A stretch of 64,000 nt of DNA from Hermatobates lingyangjiaoensis (lineage: Eukaryota > Arthropoda > Insecta > Hemiptera > Hermatobatidae), in the NCBI GenBank assembly GCA_026182355.1, contig JAPFBL010000035.1, positions 3,291,501-3,355,500 of the forward strand. Direction: 5' to 3'. Shown here in pieces: positions 11,259 to 25,600 of the stretch (its first letter is position 1; each line of letters starts with the position of its first letter). The notes beneath the pieces were generated by a model. The model saw only the letters and a program-made list of their open reading frames with translations. It was not told the origin of the DNA and did no database searches. A program made the position numbers and the translations under genes.

Positions 11259-14200
11259 CCGTTTATTTTGAAAGTGGCCTAATTCCATTTTCCAAAAAAA
11301 TTTAGCTAGCTATTTAAATAATTACATTTTTACGTTATCTTTACCTTTTGCAGCAAATTGTACAAAATTTATTTAAAATTACTAAGTTTTTTTATAACAA
11401 AAATTAGTTGATAAATAAAATGACAATATTTTTAAATTTTGTAAAACGCAAACCCTTAAATATCTCGATTTTAACATAAATGGAATTAGGCCACTTTCAA
11501 AATAAGCGGCTCATATATATATATATATATATTATTGACACGATATATTCATCACTAATGATAATTTGTTATATGAAAAATAAATTACTTAATGGTCTTT
11601 ACATATTCTAGTTACAAAACAAATGAACGAGTGCATATACAAGAACTTGACAGCCACTGAAGCATTGTGAAAGAGAAACACTCATACATACACAAAGCAA
11701 CCAAAAGATACCACCATGCAATCAAGATATTTACAATCAAAGAAACTGAAAACAAGAAAAGTCAATTATCAAAGAAATAACAATAAATTCTTTATCAACT
11801 TATATTGGTCATGCTTATATGTACAGGAAAGATACTACATGCTGCACACTGAACTTATAAATAGGTAAATAAATGCAATTACATGAAATAAAGTCAGAGA
11901 CATTTTTATAGTACTTATGTATTTATATAACCTATTGAAGACAAGTTATTAATTATTTATCAATTAATTAAATTACATATACTTTCTTTGAGATATCCAT
12001 TAATTTGATATTTTGTATAACTATAGTGACTAACATCCAAATTAGAAAATAACAACTATGGCACCATTACTTAGGCTATAATCAGTTTTGGGCTTAATAA
12101 TGCAATATTTTTTTGTTAATTTTTTTTAGCAGTTAACATTTTTCAATCTTTCGTCCACAAGTTAGTAATCTTCAGGATTTTATACATTACAAACAAATAA
12201 AAAACAGAAAAAGTTAAAGAAACATTGAAAAAATGTAATTTTTTTTAAAGCAGTAAAATATTTTTGAAGAATTTTAAATTTAATTTGACTTTTATTTTTC
12301 TGTTAACTGTTTTTTATATCTAAACCCAAAATAGATCCACTTTTTTGTCGATACCTTAGAGCTGAGTGTAAATTGTTTAAAATAAAGGACTAATAGCTTA
12401 TAAAAGTGATATTTCTAATTATAAAAGAAGAACAGCTTAAAGTAAATATTTATAATATAAACTCTACTTGTTTTTATTTTTTATTCTCTATAATTGCTGT
12501 AAATATTTAAACAGAATTTGATGGAAATGAAGCATAAATAGATTTCAAAATTATTTAGAGCAATACAATTTGTCTCACAATATTACCAGATTAATAAGGG
12601 TGGTTAAATATTTACTTAAACTTTAAAGAATAAAAATAACAAGTGTATATTAAACAGCTTTCATTTAAATTAACTAGAACAAAATATGATGAAAAGTCAA
12701 TAAAAATAATTCAATGTGTTAATAATATTAATGAATAAATACAGTTAATGTGATGTTTCTGTACTACTTTTGTAATCTTTGCACAGAAAAATATAGCTGA
12801 ATTAAAATAATTCATAATTTAATATTTAAATAAATAATTCATAATTAGTAATTAAATAGTTAATTTTTCTTGCTATTGTCATTTGGTAAAATATAAAATT
12901 TTTCATTTTTATTTAATTTGGTAATTATTTGATTTGTTAATTTAGCATGTATAGTATATAGTACTATAGTTTTGTTATTTAGAAAATGAAAGTAAACAAT
13001 TCATTCTAGTTAAAAAAAATACTAAGCAATTAATGGAGAATATTTTACTTCAATTTTCTGAAATATATCTCAATAGAATTTAATTAAAATATATTAAATA
13101 TTTCTCAAAGAGATATAAAACATCAAAAGAGAGTTAATAATAAGTTCACTGACTAATTAATTATTCAATATATTTATTAAAGAGTAAGCTACTTAAGCTT
13201 GAAGTTATTTTTTAAAATATTGGGATTTGATTTATTTAAAATACTGCCTATTACTGCCTATACTGTTATAGGCAGTATTACTATTTAATTATGTAAAGGT
13301 CTATACAGGAAATGTCTATTGTATAATTCAGGTGTGGTAATCCTGCCTGATTATGAAATGTATATCAAGAATAAGAAAACAGTACAAACAACATGAATAA
13401 TGTAGCAATAGAGATTGTAATCATGTTAAAGAATAAAACATTAAAAGTTCTTATCAAATAGCTTTTATTTGAATTAACTACAACAAAATATGACGAATAA
13501 TCAAATTCAATGTGTTCATAATATTAATGAATTAATACAGTTAATGAGATGTTCCGGTACTACTTTTGCAGTCTTTGCATAGATAAATTATTTTTATAAC
13601 TTAACATAATAAAAATATGAATGATATGAATGATATGAATAAAAATAATAAAATAATAGTAAATTTGGTATTCAGATAGTCAGCTATGATTAAGTAACTG
13701 ATGGAGGCAAGAGTTGGGAGCTTGAAGATGTAACAAAGAATTGACAAGAAAGACAGAAGGCCTTTTACAAAGAAAGATTTTCTTTGTAAAAGAAAATGTC
13801 CTAAATCGTACATACAAATTGTATGTTTGTCCTAAACAGACATGTGGCTTCGAAAAAATTGTCCCAGCTGAATATTTATGGAAATATGTAAACCTTTAAT
13901 TTTTAGCCAGTGCACTAAAATTCTTTAATTTCTATGCATGATAATAAATAATAATAATTTTCTTTCTGAAATTATGTTTATACATGTATTTAGTATTTTA
14001 TTGTTTAGAATTTAAAGAAATTTGAATATAAATACTAGATGCCCCAACGAAGGTAAAGAAAATTACACAGAATTCAAAGAAAAGTTTCACTAATAATATT
14101 CGTCTGATAGATTTAAGGTATCTTGATTATTCAATACAATTTCAGTGAGAAATATATATCAAAATATCAATTATGAAAATTTTAAAGAAATAGGATGTTT

Positions 14201-16358
14201 AAGTAGTTTTCATCATGGTGATATGAGACATACTCATTAGTGATTCTGAGAATCTCTGGAGCAGTGTTTTTCAACATTTTCCGAGCCAAGGCACATTTCT
14301 TTGATTTTATACATCTCACGCCACCCCACTAGTTGAAAATGTGAAAAAAAGCTAATATAACCAATATAAGTGTTACATTGTTAATGTAAGCTTTTTTTAA
14401 CATTGACGAATAAAGTATTGTACGACGTCTTGAATAGCAATAAAAAAAGGGAAGAACTTTATAAACTTTCATATCTATACTCTCTCAGAAACGTGGGGCT
14501 ATTTGGATGAACACAGAGCTGATATCCTGGTAGCAATCGATGAGAGACACACCTCCAGGCACTCTTCAAGAGCTCCTCAGTCTTTCAGTTTTTAAATTTT
14601 ACAGCAGTCAGGCTTGAAAGCTGTCCTCATATAAATATGTTAATATTGCTCATAGAGCAATATCAAAATAGCTTTGTTGGAAGTCCTTGGCAGCCATTAA
14701 CAAAAACCGTCCAAAGGTAGACCAGCAAGGTTAGACCTCGATATTGTCTTCAGTTGGCTCCTCCTACTCCTTTGTCCTTTCTAATAGCTGACAATGCGAT
14801 GAATGGTCCCTAACCCAGACAAGGCACTCTGTGGAGGCTGACCGGAAATAAAAGGACATCTAGACCTCAAGAGGTTCAAAATGTTCCACTATTATCTCAC
14901 ACAGTCCAGCAGTATTAACATCCTTTTTTTTATTATTGATGAGTGGAAACATTTTAAGATTGCCACTTCCCAAGGCTGTTACCTTTTATTTTATCTGTAC
15001 TTGTAAGCAGGTTTTCATTTGACCTTGCATTTGTGTGTTCAGTTCATTCAGATGATGGAAAAAATAATGTTCTCCTTCAAAAACTTCCCCATCACTTTCA
15101 CCGTTGTCACTAATTTGTAATATCTCCAAGCAAAAGACAATTAGCTACCTGTTGCTGCCACCTACTGGTATGGCGGCTACTATTTGATTACTCTAAACAG
15201 CGCTAGACTGCAAAAACACACTTCTTGGATAATTTCCCAAGGCACACCTGACAATATCTGACAATACATTGGTGACCGCGGTACTGTGGTGGACAAACAC
15301 TGCTTTAGACGAATTGGTCAATAGGCTTGGTTTCTCTTGCAATTCCTAATATGTCCTAAATCCATGTTTATTATGAACCCTTATATATTTATTTTACAAT
15401 AAATTCTCAATAAACTCTCAAGCTTCTATTATCACACCATACTTACATATATATTTGTGAAATTATTAAGCAATATTTCAAATACTTATATAAGAGAAAC
15501 ATAAAAAAACCTTTTCGGAAACGTTTCAATACTCGTAGCTCCATTGACATTCAGCAATAGTACGAGTATAGCTCCATTGACATTCAGCAATAGTATAGCT
15601 CCATTGACATTCAGCAATAGAATAGCTCCATTGACATTCAGCAATAGTATAGCTCCATTGACATTCAGCAATAGAATAGCTCCATTGACATTCAGCAATA
15701 GTATAGCTCCATTGACATTCAGCAATAGTTGAAATAGATTTTAAAACAGAGTCCACGTTAAAATAACTTATGAGTTTCTCTCGTAACTGAATTTGACTTA
15801 TATTAACTCGCGGTTAATATGCAGAATAAGGGGCTTCTATCACGGCGTCTGCGTGTCGAAATCTATTATTAGTATCATAACTGGCTATATAAGATAGGTC
15901 TTATGCATAATATAAGATATTATATTCCATATTAATATATTATTATATATAACATAAATTATATTATTATAACTATTAATTACATTAATAATATTATTAC
16001 ATTATAACTGAACATTTCATAAGGCAATATGGAGTGGAGATCTATTCCAAAGTTAAGCCATCGAGAAGTTGATGACGAGGACATCGAAATGTAGTAGTGA
16101 GTTTGTGTTCATTTCTGAGTGTTCTTTGTGTCAATATAGTTTATATATATATATATGATCAAACCACAATAAGAAATGGGAAAACAAGACTAAGATCTTT
16201 CAACCGTAACAAGCGGTCTTCGTCAGAGTCAAAAACCCATCAGTTGGGTTTTTGACTCTGACGAAGACCGCTTGTTACGGTTGAAAGATCTTAGTTTTGT
16301 TTTCCCATTTCTTATTGTGGTTTGATCATTGATTGTTATTTCACGTGTTTATGTGAAA

Positions 16359-16404
<46 letters not shown>

Positions 16405-16640
16405 TATATATATATTACAAATATGAAAAAGTCCATTTTTGTTTTTTTTTTTAAAAAAAAGAAGTGTTATAGGGATAACATTAATTCATTATATATATAT
16501 ATATATATATATAAAGATTTCACATAAACACATGAAATAACAATCAATGATCAAACCACAATAAGAAAATGGGGAAACAAGACTAAGATCTTTCAACCGT
16601 AACAAGTGGTCTTGTTTTCCCATTTTCTTATTGTGGTTTG

Positions 16641-16681
<41 letters not shown>

Positions 16682-19600
16682 AGAATTTACAATAAACACG
16701 TGAAATAAAAATCAAGTCCAAACCACAGTAAGAAATCAGAAAAAAAGACTAAGATCTTTCAACCGAAGCAAGCGGTCTTTGTCAGAGTCAAAATAATACT
16801 CCGACAAAGACCTCTTGTTTACGTGGAAGATCTTAGTCTTTTTTTCTGATTTGTAACTATGATTGAACGTTGATGATTCATGTAGAATATATAATATATA
16901 TACCTTTCTGTATAAAGTGTATATGCAGGTAATATATATATATATATATATATGAAGTTTAAACCAGAAGGGAAAAAGAAAACAATAGAAATAAGTGGTC
17001 TGAAGTCTTTCACTTTATGTCATTAGAGAACAAACAAAGTAAAAACTAAGAAGGTAACATGAAACTTTACTTGGAAGGTGTCCAATTACTTTTGACTTTG
17101 TTTATTATCCGATGACATAAAGTGAAAGGCCTCAAAGCATTTATTTCTATTGTTTTCTTTTTCCCTTCTTGTTTAAACTGCATTGATTGCATCAAGCGTT
17201 CATTGTGATTCAAGTTGGCCACTTTTATATTATATTCAAATAATTTAACAGAACAAGACTAAACCTTGGGCATTGTGTCATTGTTATGAATGAGGACGCT
17301 TCCTGATATGTTATTCATCTTGTCAATTGCATCGTTATGAGAACGGATTCTTATCAACAGTTGAAACAAAATATTACATTTAAACAGTAAATATCGAAAC
17401 AACTGTGGTAAAGAACAGGAAGCAATATGAGGATATAAGATTATTAGCAAGGAAAGCTTTTCAAACGATATAAGGAAACAATTCCTTCTGGAAAATATCC
17501 TCTTGCACCAGAGTAAAAATATTAAACTCCCAATAATAATCCCATATCTCGAATTTTACTTTTTTTAGTTGACAATGTTTTATAGCTACTATTAAGTACA
17601 TTATAAATTGGTTCTTTAATGTTAAATTTACTTTTCTTTAATGTTTTTGTATTATATAAGTTATTATTTTAATTTAAAGGTATATTATTCTTCGAAATAA
17701 TGACTTCACTTTTTCCAAGCTGTTCATATTATTGGTTACTCTACTCAAATTATGGATTCAATTTTCATCTTTTTGTTTTGGAAAGGGGAATTTAATTGAA
17801 GGCATTTTTGGCAAGGGGATATTTTCCAGGAATAATTACTTCTCTGAGGTTGTTCCTGTTATTTTAAAAAAACTTTTAGCCGCAGAAAGTTTCCCATGAA
17901 CACATCAGTAGCCAACGATAGGACAAAGCCCCTACGTAGTCATACGAGTCATACTCGTATTTTACCACAGTTATAAGGCTTTCGCCTTTTAGTGCTACTG
18001 TCCTAGGGCGGAAATTTTAGCTCATTTATTATTTAGTCCTTATTTTAGAAATGTGACGAGCCACATTACCTGTTGATTCTACATTGGGAGTCTTACATTT
18101 TTCCTAATTCAAGTGTATTTAGAGTAGAGATCTTTAACGAGTACCCGACATCGTACAGGCTTGGGACCGACGGTTTAACGTCCTCTACGAGGGACGACGA
18201 CGTGCTCAAATTTAATCACCTACTGAGTGAATGAATCGAGGGCTAGTTGGGGATCGAACCCCGGACCTACCAGTTCAGTGGCGAGTACGTTAACCACTGA
18301 GCTAACCTGACCCCTAGTATTAAAATGACTTAAATTGAACAACTCAACAACATTTCAGAAGATCTCTATTTAGGTCAAAACCTCTTAAAAAGGATAGACT
18401 CATACAATTCATAAATGAAGAAAATGGAAAGAAATAGGTTACCATAAAATAAGTAATTATGAAGTTCTTCACAAACAGCATTTCCGTTAAAAGTTTCTGA
18501 ATGAATAACTGCTCCCAGATTTTACAAATATACATATATCAACTAGTTTTGATTTAATTTGTACACAAAGATATTTCTACAATTAAAATATATGCAGTTG
18601 TTAGCTACAAATCCCTATAACTCTTTACATAACATATGAAAAAAACATTTAATAGCAACGAACAAGACTTTAAACACTTTATTATTTATAACTTGTAACG
18701 ATTGTACGCAATATCAATTTGAGGAATGCGCAGAAATAATCTTGAGTGCTGTTTATTCAAGGCTGTAAATTTAGGAGTATTATACTGCCCATCAAAATTC
18801 CATTAGCTAAATGAAAATAATGTTTTTTTTTATTTACAAAAGATATTACACCCTCTTATACATATTTATTTTGTTTTTCCATCTTCCTATATCAGTATAC
18901 TCTTCTGACAGAATTATTTTAACAACAGTTTTGAGAAATAATGGTATAACTATTTACAAATTCATTCTTAAATAACACAAAAAAAGAAAAAAAAACTAAG
19001 TACACACACTTAACTTTTTAAAACATCTAAAATACCTTTCTGGAGATAAATACATGCAATATAAAAACACTAAGCTGTAATTATATTAAAATTATTAATA
19101 ACTACAGTATATATTTGTTTACTAGTTTAGTATAAACAAATAGTTGTTTCAAAGTTACTTTCAATATTGTCATCTACAAATAAGAAAGAATACCCGAGGT
19201 CCAGAGATACAACATGCTGTTTAGGTATTAGAACCAATTTTGAAAAGTCATTACTTGATAAACTTGTTCAGAGGTCATCGAAAATAGTTTGCTGGTGTTT
19301 CATTGTGACTAGGATGATAGTTTGTGGTGCTAAGGCAGTGCACTACCATGGAGTCATTGAGTTAGTAGTTTAACGACAGTACTGACCCTTTCGTAACTGA
19401 TCCTGCCAAATACCGGGTATTTCACAGATCCCACTCACTTGATGGAAACACATGTTACTTGACAAAACAAACTTTGTTGAAAGTTCACTTAATAACTTAT
19501 TAAACAGTATTATTGTTAGTAACATACAGGTTGTTACTAATATTGAAGAATTATGAAAGATATTATTTCCAGAATTCTCTTTATTACATGAACCTGCTTC

Positions 19601-22600
19601 AGATCTTGTCCACCTTACAGAGTAAAACTGAAAGTTTTCAGCAAGTTATCCTATATTTATTACTCCGTATCGATTCTTCCTATTCGGTAACATTTACTAT
19701 TATCTATAGCATGATTAAATACAGTAGAAGCTCGTAGTACGAGTGCTCCTGTACGAGCACCCATTCGTAAGAATTATCCTCTCGTACGACCAGTAAAAAT
19801 TTGTAGAACGAGTGACCGTCTCCACACACCTAGATCGTCTCTGTTTTAAGTTTACTTGATTGCTAAAACATGATTATTTCTTGCATACATTTATTGTTCA
19901 AGTAATATTATTCATCTTACAAGTACTTGTTTTGTTTATTTTTTCGAATTGCATCTTTTCTGTTTAAATTGATTTCATATTAATTTCAATGCGAAAAATT
20001 GCTTCGTAAGACGAGTAAATAGCAATACGAGCTCGGTCTGGGAACGAATGAAACTCGTACTGGGAGATCTACTGCATGCAATTTATTTACTCTCTCACTA
20101 TTTATGAAATATTTATTTCACTTTTGTTTTGTTATCTCAGCTTTCTTCATTTGTCTCTTGTATCTCTCTTGTTCTTTACCTTAATTACAATTTGAGAAAT
20201 AATTTAAAGACATCGACATGAACGGATAATAAGGAAAACTAGATGGACTATTACATAAACCATATAAAAGACAAAGACCATACCAAAAGAGTAATAAATA
20301 TTTTTTATAAATGGTCATAGGATCATTATAAGAAAACAAACTAACCATCTTACATAAAACTTAATTAAAACATGCGTGGAATCAAAAGATCAAAAGACTC
20401 AAAAGCTTGAAAAGACTATGAGATTTAAACGAAAAAACAAAGTAAACAAAGAGAAAGTAAGTAAAAAGTAGAATATTTAATCATGAAATAGATGGAAAAA
20501 TAAATTACCGAATAGAAAGAATATAGATGAAGCAATAAATAATAGGGGCATAACTGAAAACTCAGTTTCACTCTGCAGGATGGACAAGGTCTGAAACCAA
20601 TCGAATAAAGAATGAAATTTACGAGGTAAGATGTTTCATCCACTTTAAATTGTAAATTAACTATTTAAATTATTTAACTGAAACTAGACTTGTCCGGGGG
20701 GCTTCACATACAGTCGGCGGGGAATAGCCTCAGTCAACATGTTGACTCCAATAAGGGTCAGATTTCGATAGACGTTATGGATCATTGTGACGTCTATAAG
20801 AAGGAACATGTTGACAAGCTTGCGAAGGAAGACCGTACAATGGGCTAACTCATTCATCTATTACCTATAAGCAATACAATCACAATTCGAAGAAAGGAAT
20901 CCGCTGTGTATTCCTGGAGAGAAGTGGAGGGGTTTGACAAAAGATGGGAACAGGTTATTACAAACCCTGTCTCGTGAAAAAGTTGAGACCACTGTGAGAA
21001 TGGCTACAGAGAACGGCTACCTACAAAACATCTGCACCGAACCGGCCTGCTCCTTTGGCACTGAAGAAGAAGGAACAGTAGAGCATTTTCTACATTGTTG
21101 ACCACTGCAGTTTTGAGACTAGAGAGGATCAAGAAAGGGGAAAGGAGTACTAGGTGGCATGGTGTGAATAGCTGGGCCGCCATGAACTGGCGGTGACTAG
21201 AGAGGGGAAAGGAGTACTAGGCGGCATGGTGTGAATGGCTGGGCCGCCATGAACTGGCGGTGACTAGAGAGGGGAAAGGAGTACTAGGCGGCATGGTGTG
21301 AATGGCTGGGCCGCCATGAACTGGCGGTGACTAGAGAGGGGAAAGGAGTACTAGGCGGCATGGTGTGAATGGCTGGGCCGCCATGAACTGGCGGTGACTA
21401 GAGAGGGGAAAGGAGTACTAGGCGGCATGGTGTGAATGGCTGGGCCGCCATGAACTGGCGGTGACTAGAGAGGGGAAAGGAGTACTAGGCGGCATGGTGT
21501 GAATGGCTGGGCCGCCATGAACTGGCGGTGACTAGAGAGGGGAAAGGAGTACTAGGCGGCATGGTGTGAATGGCTGGGCCGCCATGAACTGGCGGTGACT
21601 AGAGAGGGGAAAGGAGTACTAGGCGGCATGGTGTGAATGGCTGGGCCGCCATGAACTGGCGGTGACTAGAGAGGGGAAAGGAGTACTAGGCGGCATGGTG
21701 TGAATGGCTGGGCCGCCATGAACTGGCGGTGACTAGAGAGGGGAAAGGAGTACTAGGCGGCATGGTGTGAATGGCTGGGCCGCCATGAACTGGCGGTGAC
21801 TAGAGAGGGGAAAGGAGTACTAGGCGGCATGGTGTGAATGGCTGGGCCGCCATGAACTGGCGGTGACTAGAGAGGGGAAAGGAGTACTAGGCGGCATGGT
21901 GTGAATGGCTGGGCCGCCATGAACTGGCGGTGACTAGAGAGGGGAAAGGAGTACTAGGCGGCATGGTGTGAATGGCTGGGCCGCCATGAACTGGCGGTGA
22001 CTAGAGAGGGGAAAGGAGTACTAGGCGGCATGGTGTGAATGGCTGGGCCGCCATGAACTGGCGGTGACTAGAGAGGGGAAAGGAGTACTAGGCGGCATGG
22101 TGTGAATGGCTGGGCCGCCATGAACTGGCGGTGACTAGAGAGGGGAAAGGAGTACTAGGCGGCATGGTGTGAATGGCTGGGCCGCCATGAACTGGCGGTG
22201 ACTAGAGAGGGGAAAGGAGTACTAGGCGGCATGGTGTGAATGGCTGGGCCGCCATGAACTGGCGGTGACTAGAGAGGGGAAAGGAGTACTAGGCGGCATG
22301 GTGTGAATGGCTGGGCCGCCATGAACTGGCGGTGACTAGAGAGGGGAAAGGAGTACTAGGCGGCATGGTGTGAATGGCTGGGCCGCCATGAACTGGCGGT
22401 GACTAGAGAGGGGAAAGGAGTACTAGGCGGCATGGTGTGAATGGCTGGGCCGCCATGAACTGGCGGTGACTAGAGAGGGGAAAGGAGTACTAGGCGGCAT
22501 GGTGTGAATGGCTGGGCCGCCATGAACTGGCGGTGACTAGAGAGGGGAAAGGAGTACTAGGCGGCATGGTGTGAATGGCTGGGCCGCCATGAACTGGCGG

Positions 22601-25600
22601 TGACTAGAGAGGGGAAAGGAGTACTAGGCGGCATGGTGTGAATGGCTGGGCCGCCATGAACTGGCGGTGACTAGAGAGGGGAAAGGAGTACTAGGCGGCA
22701 TGGTGTGAATGGCTGGGCCGCCATGAACTGGCGGTGACTAGAGAGGGGAAAGGAGTACTAGGCGGCATGGTGTGAATGGCTGGGCCGCCATGAACTGGCG
22801 GTGACTAGAGAGGGGAAAGGAGTACTAGGCGGCATGGTGTGAATGGCTGGGCCGCCATGAACTGGCGGTGACTAGAGAGGGGAAAGGAGTACTAGGCGGC
22901 ATGGTGTGAATGGCTGGGCCGCCATGAACTGGCGGTGACTAGAGAGGGGAAAGGAGTACTAGGCGGCATGGTGTGAATGGCTGGGCCGCCATGAACTGGC
23001 GGTGACTAGAGAGGGGAAAGGAGTACTAGGCGGCATGGTGTGAATGGCTGGGCCGCCATGAACTGGCGGTGACTAGAGAGGGGAAAGGAGTACTAGGCGG
23101 CATGGTGTGAATGGCTGGGCCGCCATGAACTGGCGGTGACTAGAGAGGGGAAAGGAGTACTAGGCTGGCATGGTGTGAATGGCTGGGCCGCCATGAACTG
23201 GCGGTGACTAGAGAGGGGAAAGGAGTACTAGGCGGCATGGTTGAATGGCTGTGTGCCGCCATGAACTGGCGGTGACTAGAGACGGGAAAGGAGTACTAGG
23301 CGGCATGGTGTGAAGGCTGGGCCGCCATGAACTGGCGGTGACTAGAGAGGAAAGGGTAAGGCTGAGCATGGTAAGGAATGGCAGTGGCCGCCATGAACTG
23401 GCGGTGACTAAAGGAAAGGAGTACTAGGGCATGGTGATGAATGGTCTGGGCCGCCATGAACTGGCGGTGACTAGAGAGGGGAAAGGAAGTACTAGGCGGC
23501 ATGGTGTGAATGGCTGGGCCGCCATGAACTGGCGGTGATCTAGAGAGGGGAAAGGATGTACTAGGGGCATGGTGTGAATGGCTGGGCCGCCATGAACTGG
23601 CGGTGACTAGAGAGGGGAAAGGAGTACTAGGGGCATGGTGTGAATGGCTGGGCCGCCATGAACTGGCGGTGACTAGAGAGGGGAAAGGAGTACTAGGGGC
23701 ATGGTGTGAATGGCTGGGCCGCCATGAACTGGCAAGGTAAGACTAGAGAGGGGAAAGGAGTACTAGGCGGCATGGACTGTGAATGGCATGGGCTACGCCA
23801 AATGAACTGGTCTGGTGACTAGAGAGGGGAATAGGAAGTACTAGAGCGGCATGGTGTGAATGGCCTGGGCCGCCATTGAACTGGAAACGTAGTGACTAGA
23901 GAGGGGAAAGGAGTACTAGGCGGCATGGTGTCGAATGGCTGGGCCGCAACAAATTGAACTGGCGGATGACAATAGAGAGGGAGACTAAGTGAGTACTAGG
24001 CGGCATTGTGTTGTTGAATGGCTTTGGAAGCCGCCTATGATTATTCTAAAGGCGGTGACAAAAATAAAGAGAGGGGAAAAGGAGTAACAAAATAGGCAGG
24101 CATGGTGTGAATGGCTGGGCCGCCATGAACTGGCGGTGACTAGAGAGGGGAAAGGAGTACTAGGCGGCATGGTGTGAATGGCTGGGCCGCCATGAACTGG
24201 CGGTGACTAGAGAGGGGAAAGGAGTACTAGGCGGCATGGTGTGAATGGCTGGGCCGCCATGAACTGGCGGTGACTAGAGAGGGGAAGGCACTAGGTGGGA
24301 TGTAGAGAGTGCATAAAAGGTGCTATTTTGGTTGTGTCCTTCAAACGCTTTAATATTTAAGGATCTTCGGTAATAAAAATAGAATCTTGGACCATTTTTT
24401 TTACCTAAGCCCTATGGTTTTACCTACACTATGGTTTTTTATTTTCGACACAGGAACATTGAGCATAAAAAAAACTTTAGGCTTAAAAAGTAAGTTCAGA
24501 GAGAGTAGGACAACCAAGGGCACTTCCCACCTAAATTGACCTCAGCTAGCGTAACCATGTAAAGAATGGTCTAGTGCCAGCATAATACTCTTCAAAAAAT
24601 TGTCAACATTGTTTCGAATAATATTTTCACATTTCAATCGCATGCAATATTATTTATTGGTTATGAAGTCTCAAAGGGAAAATATGTAAATTATACTGTG
24701 TGAGCATTTAAATTCTGATTTCAGAAAGTATACTCTTAACTGGTCATTGCTCCATTAAGAAACTCTTGTACAAGCATCTATGGTCATAGAGGAACCACTC
24801 GGAAGAAAAATCAGCATGTTACATCCCACTTCTCTTTTAACACAAAGTATAAAAACATAACAACCTTGAAACAGAACATGACGTCATCCACTGAGAACCT
24901 GTCAAATCAATTCTTAACCCAAAAGATACGGTTCTTTATGAACTGAAGCAGGTAGCAATTCTGCGCAAAATCACAGAATCAGCAAGTGATGGTCCACTGA
25001 CCTACCATTAGCACGGAAAACAGTTAAGCTAAACTAAAAAAAAAAAAAACAGGCACTTTCTACCAAAACTAACTGGTCACATGCAAAGCAAAATTTAGAC
25101 ACCTCGGAATTTACAAACAGAAAACCAAAACCTTAAGGTTGTATGTACCTTCGGACTGACAGCATTTGTTGTATTTCGTTTGGCTGGCTATTTATGGATA
25201 AATACACACATTAATAGCATTTATTTCTATAAAATTTGATAGACAAAAAATCAAAAGAAAAAAAAACATAGATTAAATCATATAAATAAATAAAGAGCAA
25301 GACAATATGAATGTATTACCGAATATATTAGGTAAATAAAAATTGAAATGTAAAATGGAATCTTAAACAATCATGCATCTATTTCAACTATTACTAGATA
25401 TTTCCAAATAAATGCAACTAGCCATAGTCAATTCAAGGACCACAAATATATTTCACAATAAATATTCTCATAAAATGAAACAGTCCGTTGGGACAAAATA
25501 TCAAAAGATTTAAAGAAAAGAACACATTCAAACAATACACAACTCACTTCAATATTTCGACCTCGTCGTCATCAGGAGAAGGAGAACCACGCCAGCCTAG

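Noticed and set aside
15486..15756. Repetitive open frames in both strands
   Set aside because: By-product of the 27-bp tandem array.
18240..18315. A tRNA gene on the minus strand (A-box and B-box present)
   Set aside because: The same head occurs fused to a shared 250-bp body at several loci, so it is the head of a SINE; no full cloverleaf with a clear anticodon arm was traced.
21117..24300. CRISPR-like array or repeat-protein gene
   Set aside because: Units are contiguous 67-mers without unique spacers, in a eukaryotic intron, and have no long open frame in the uniform part.
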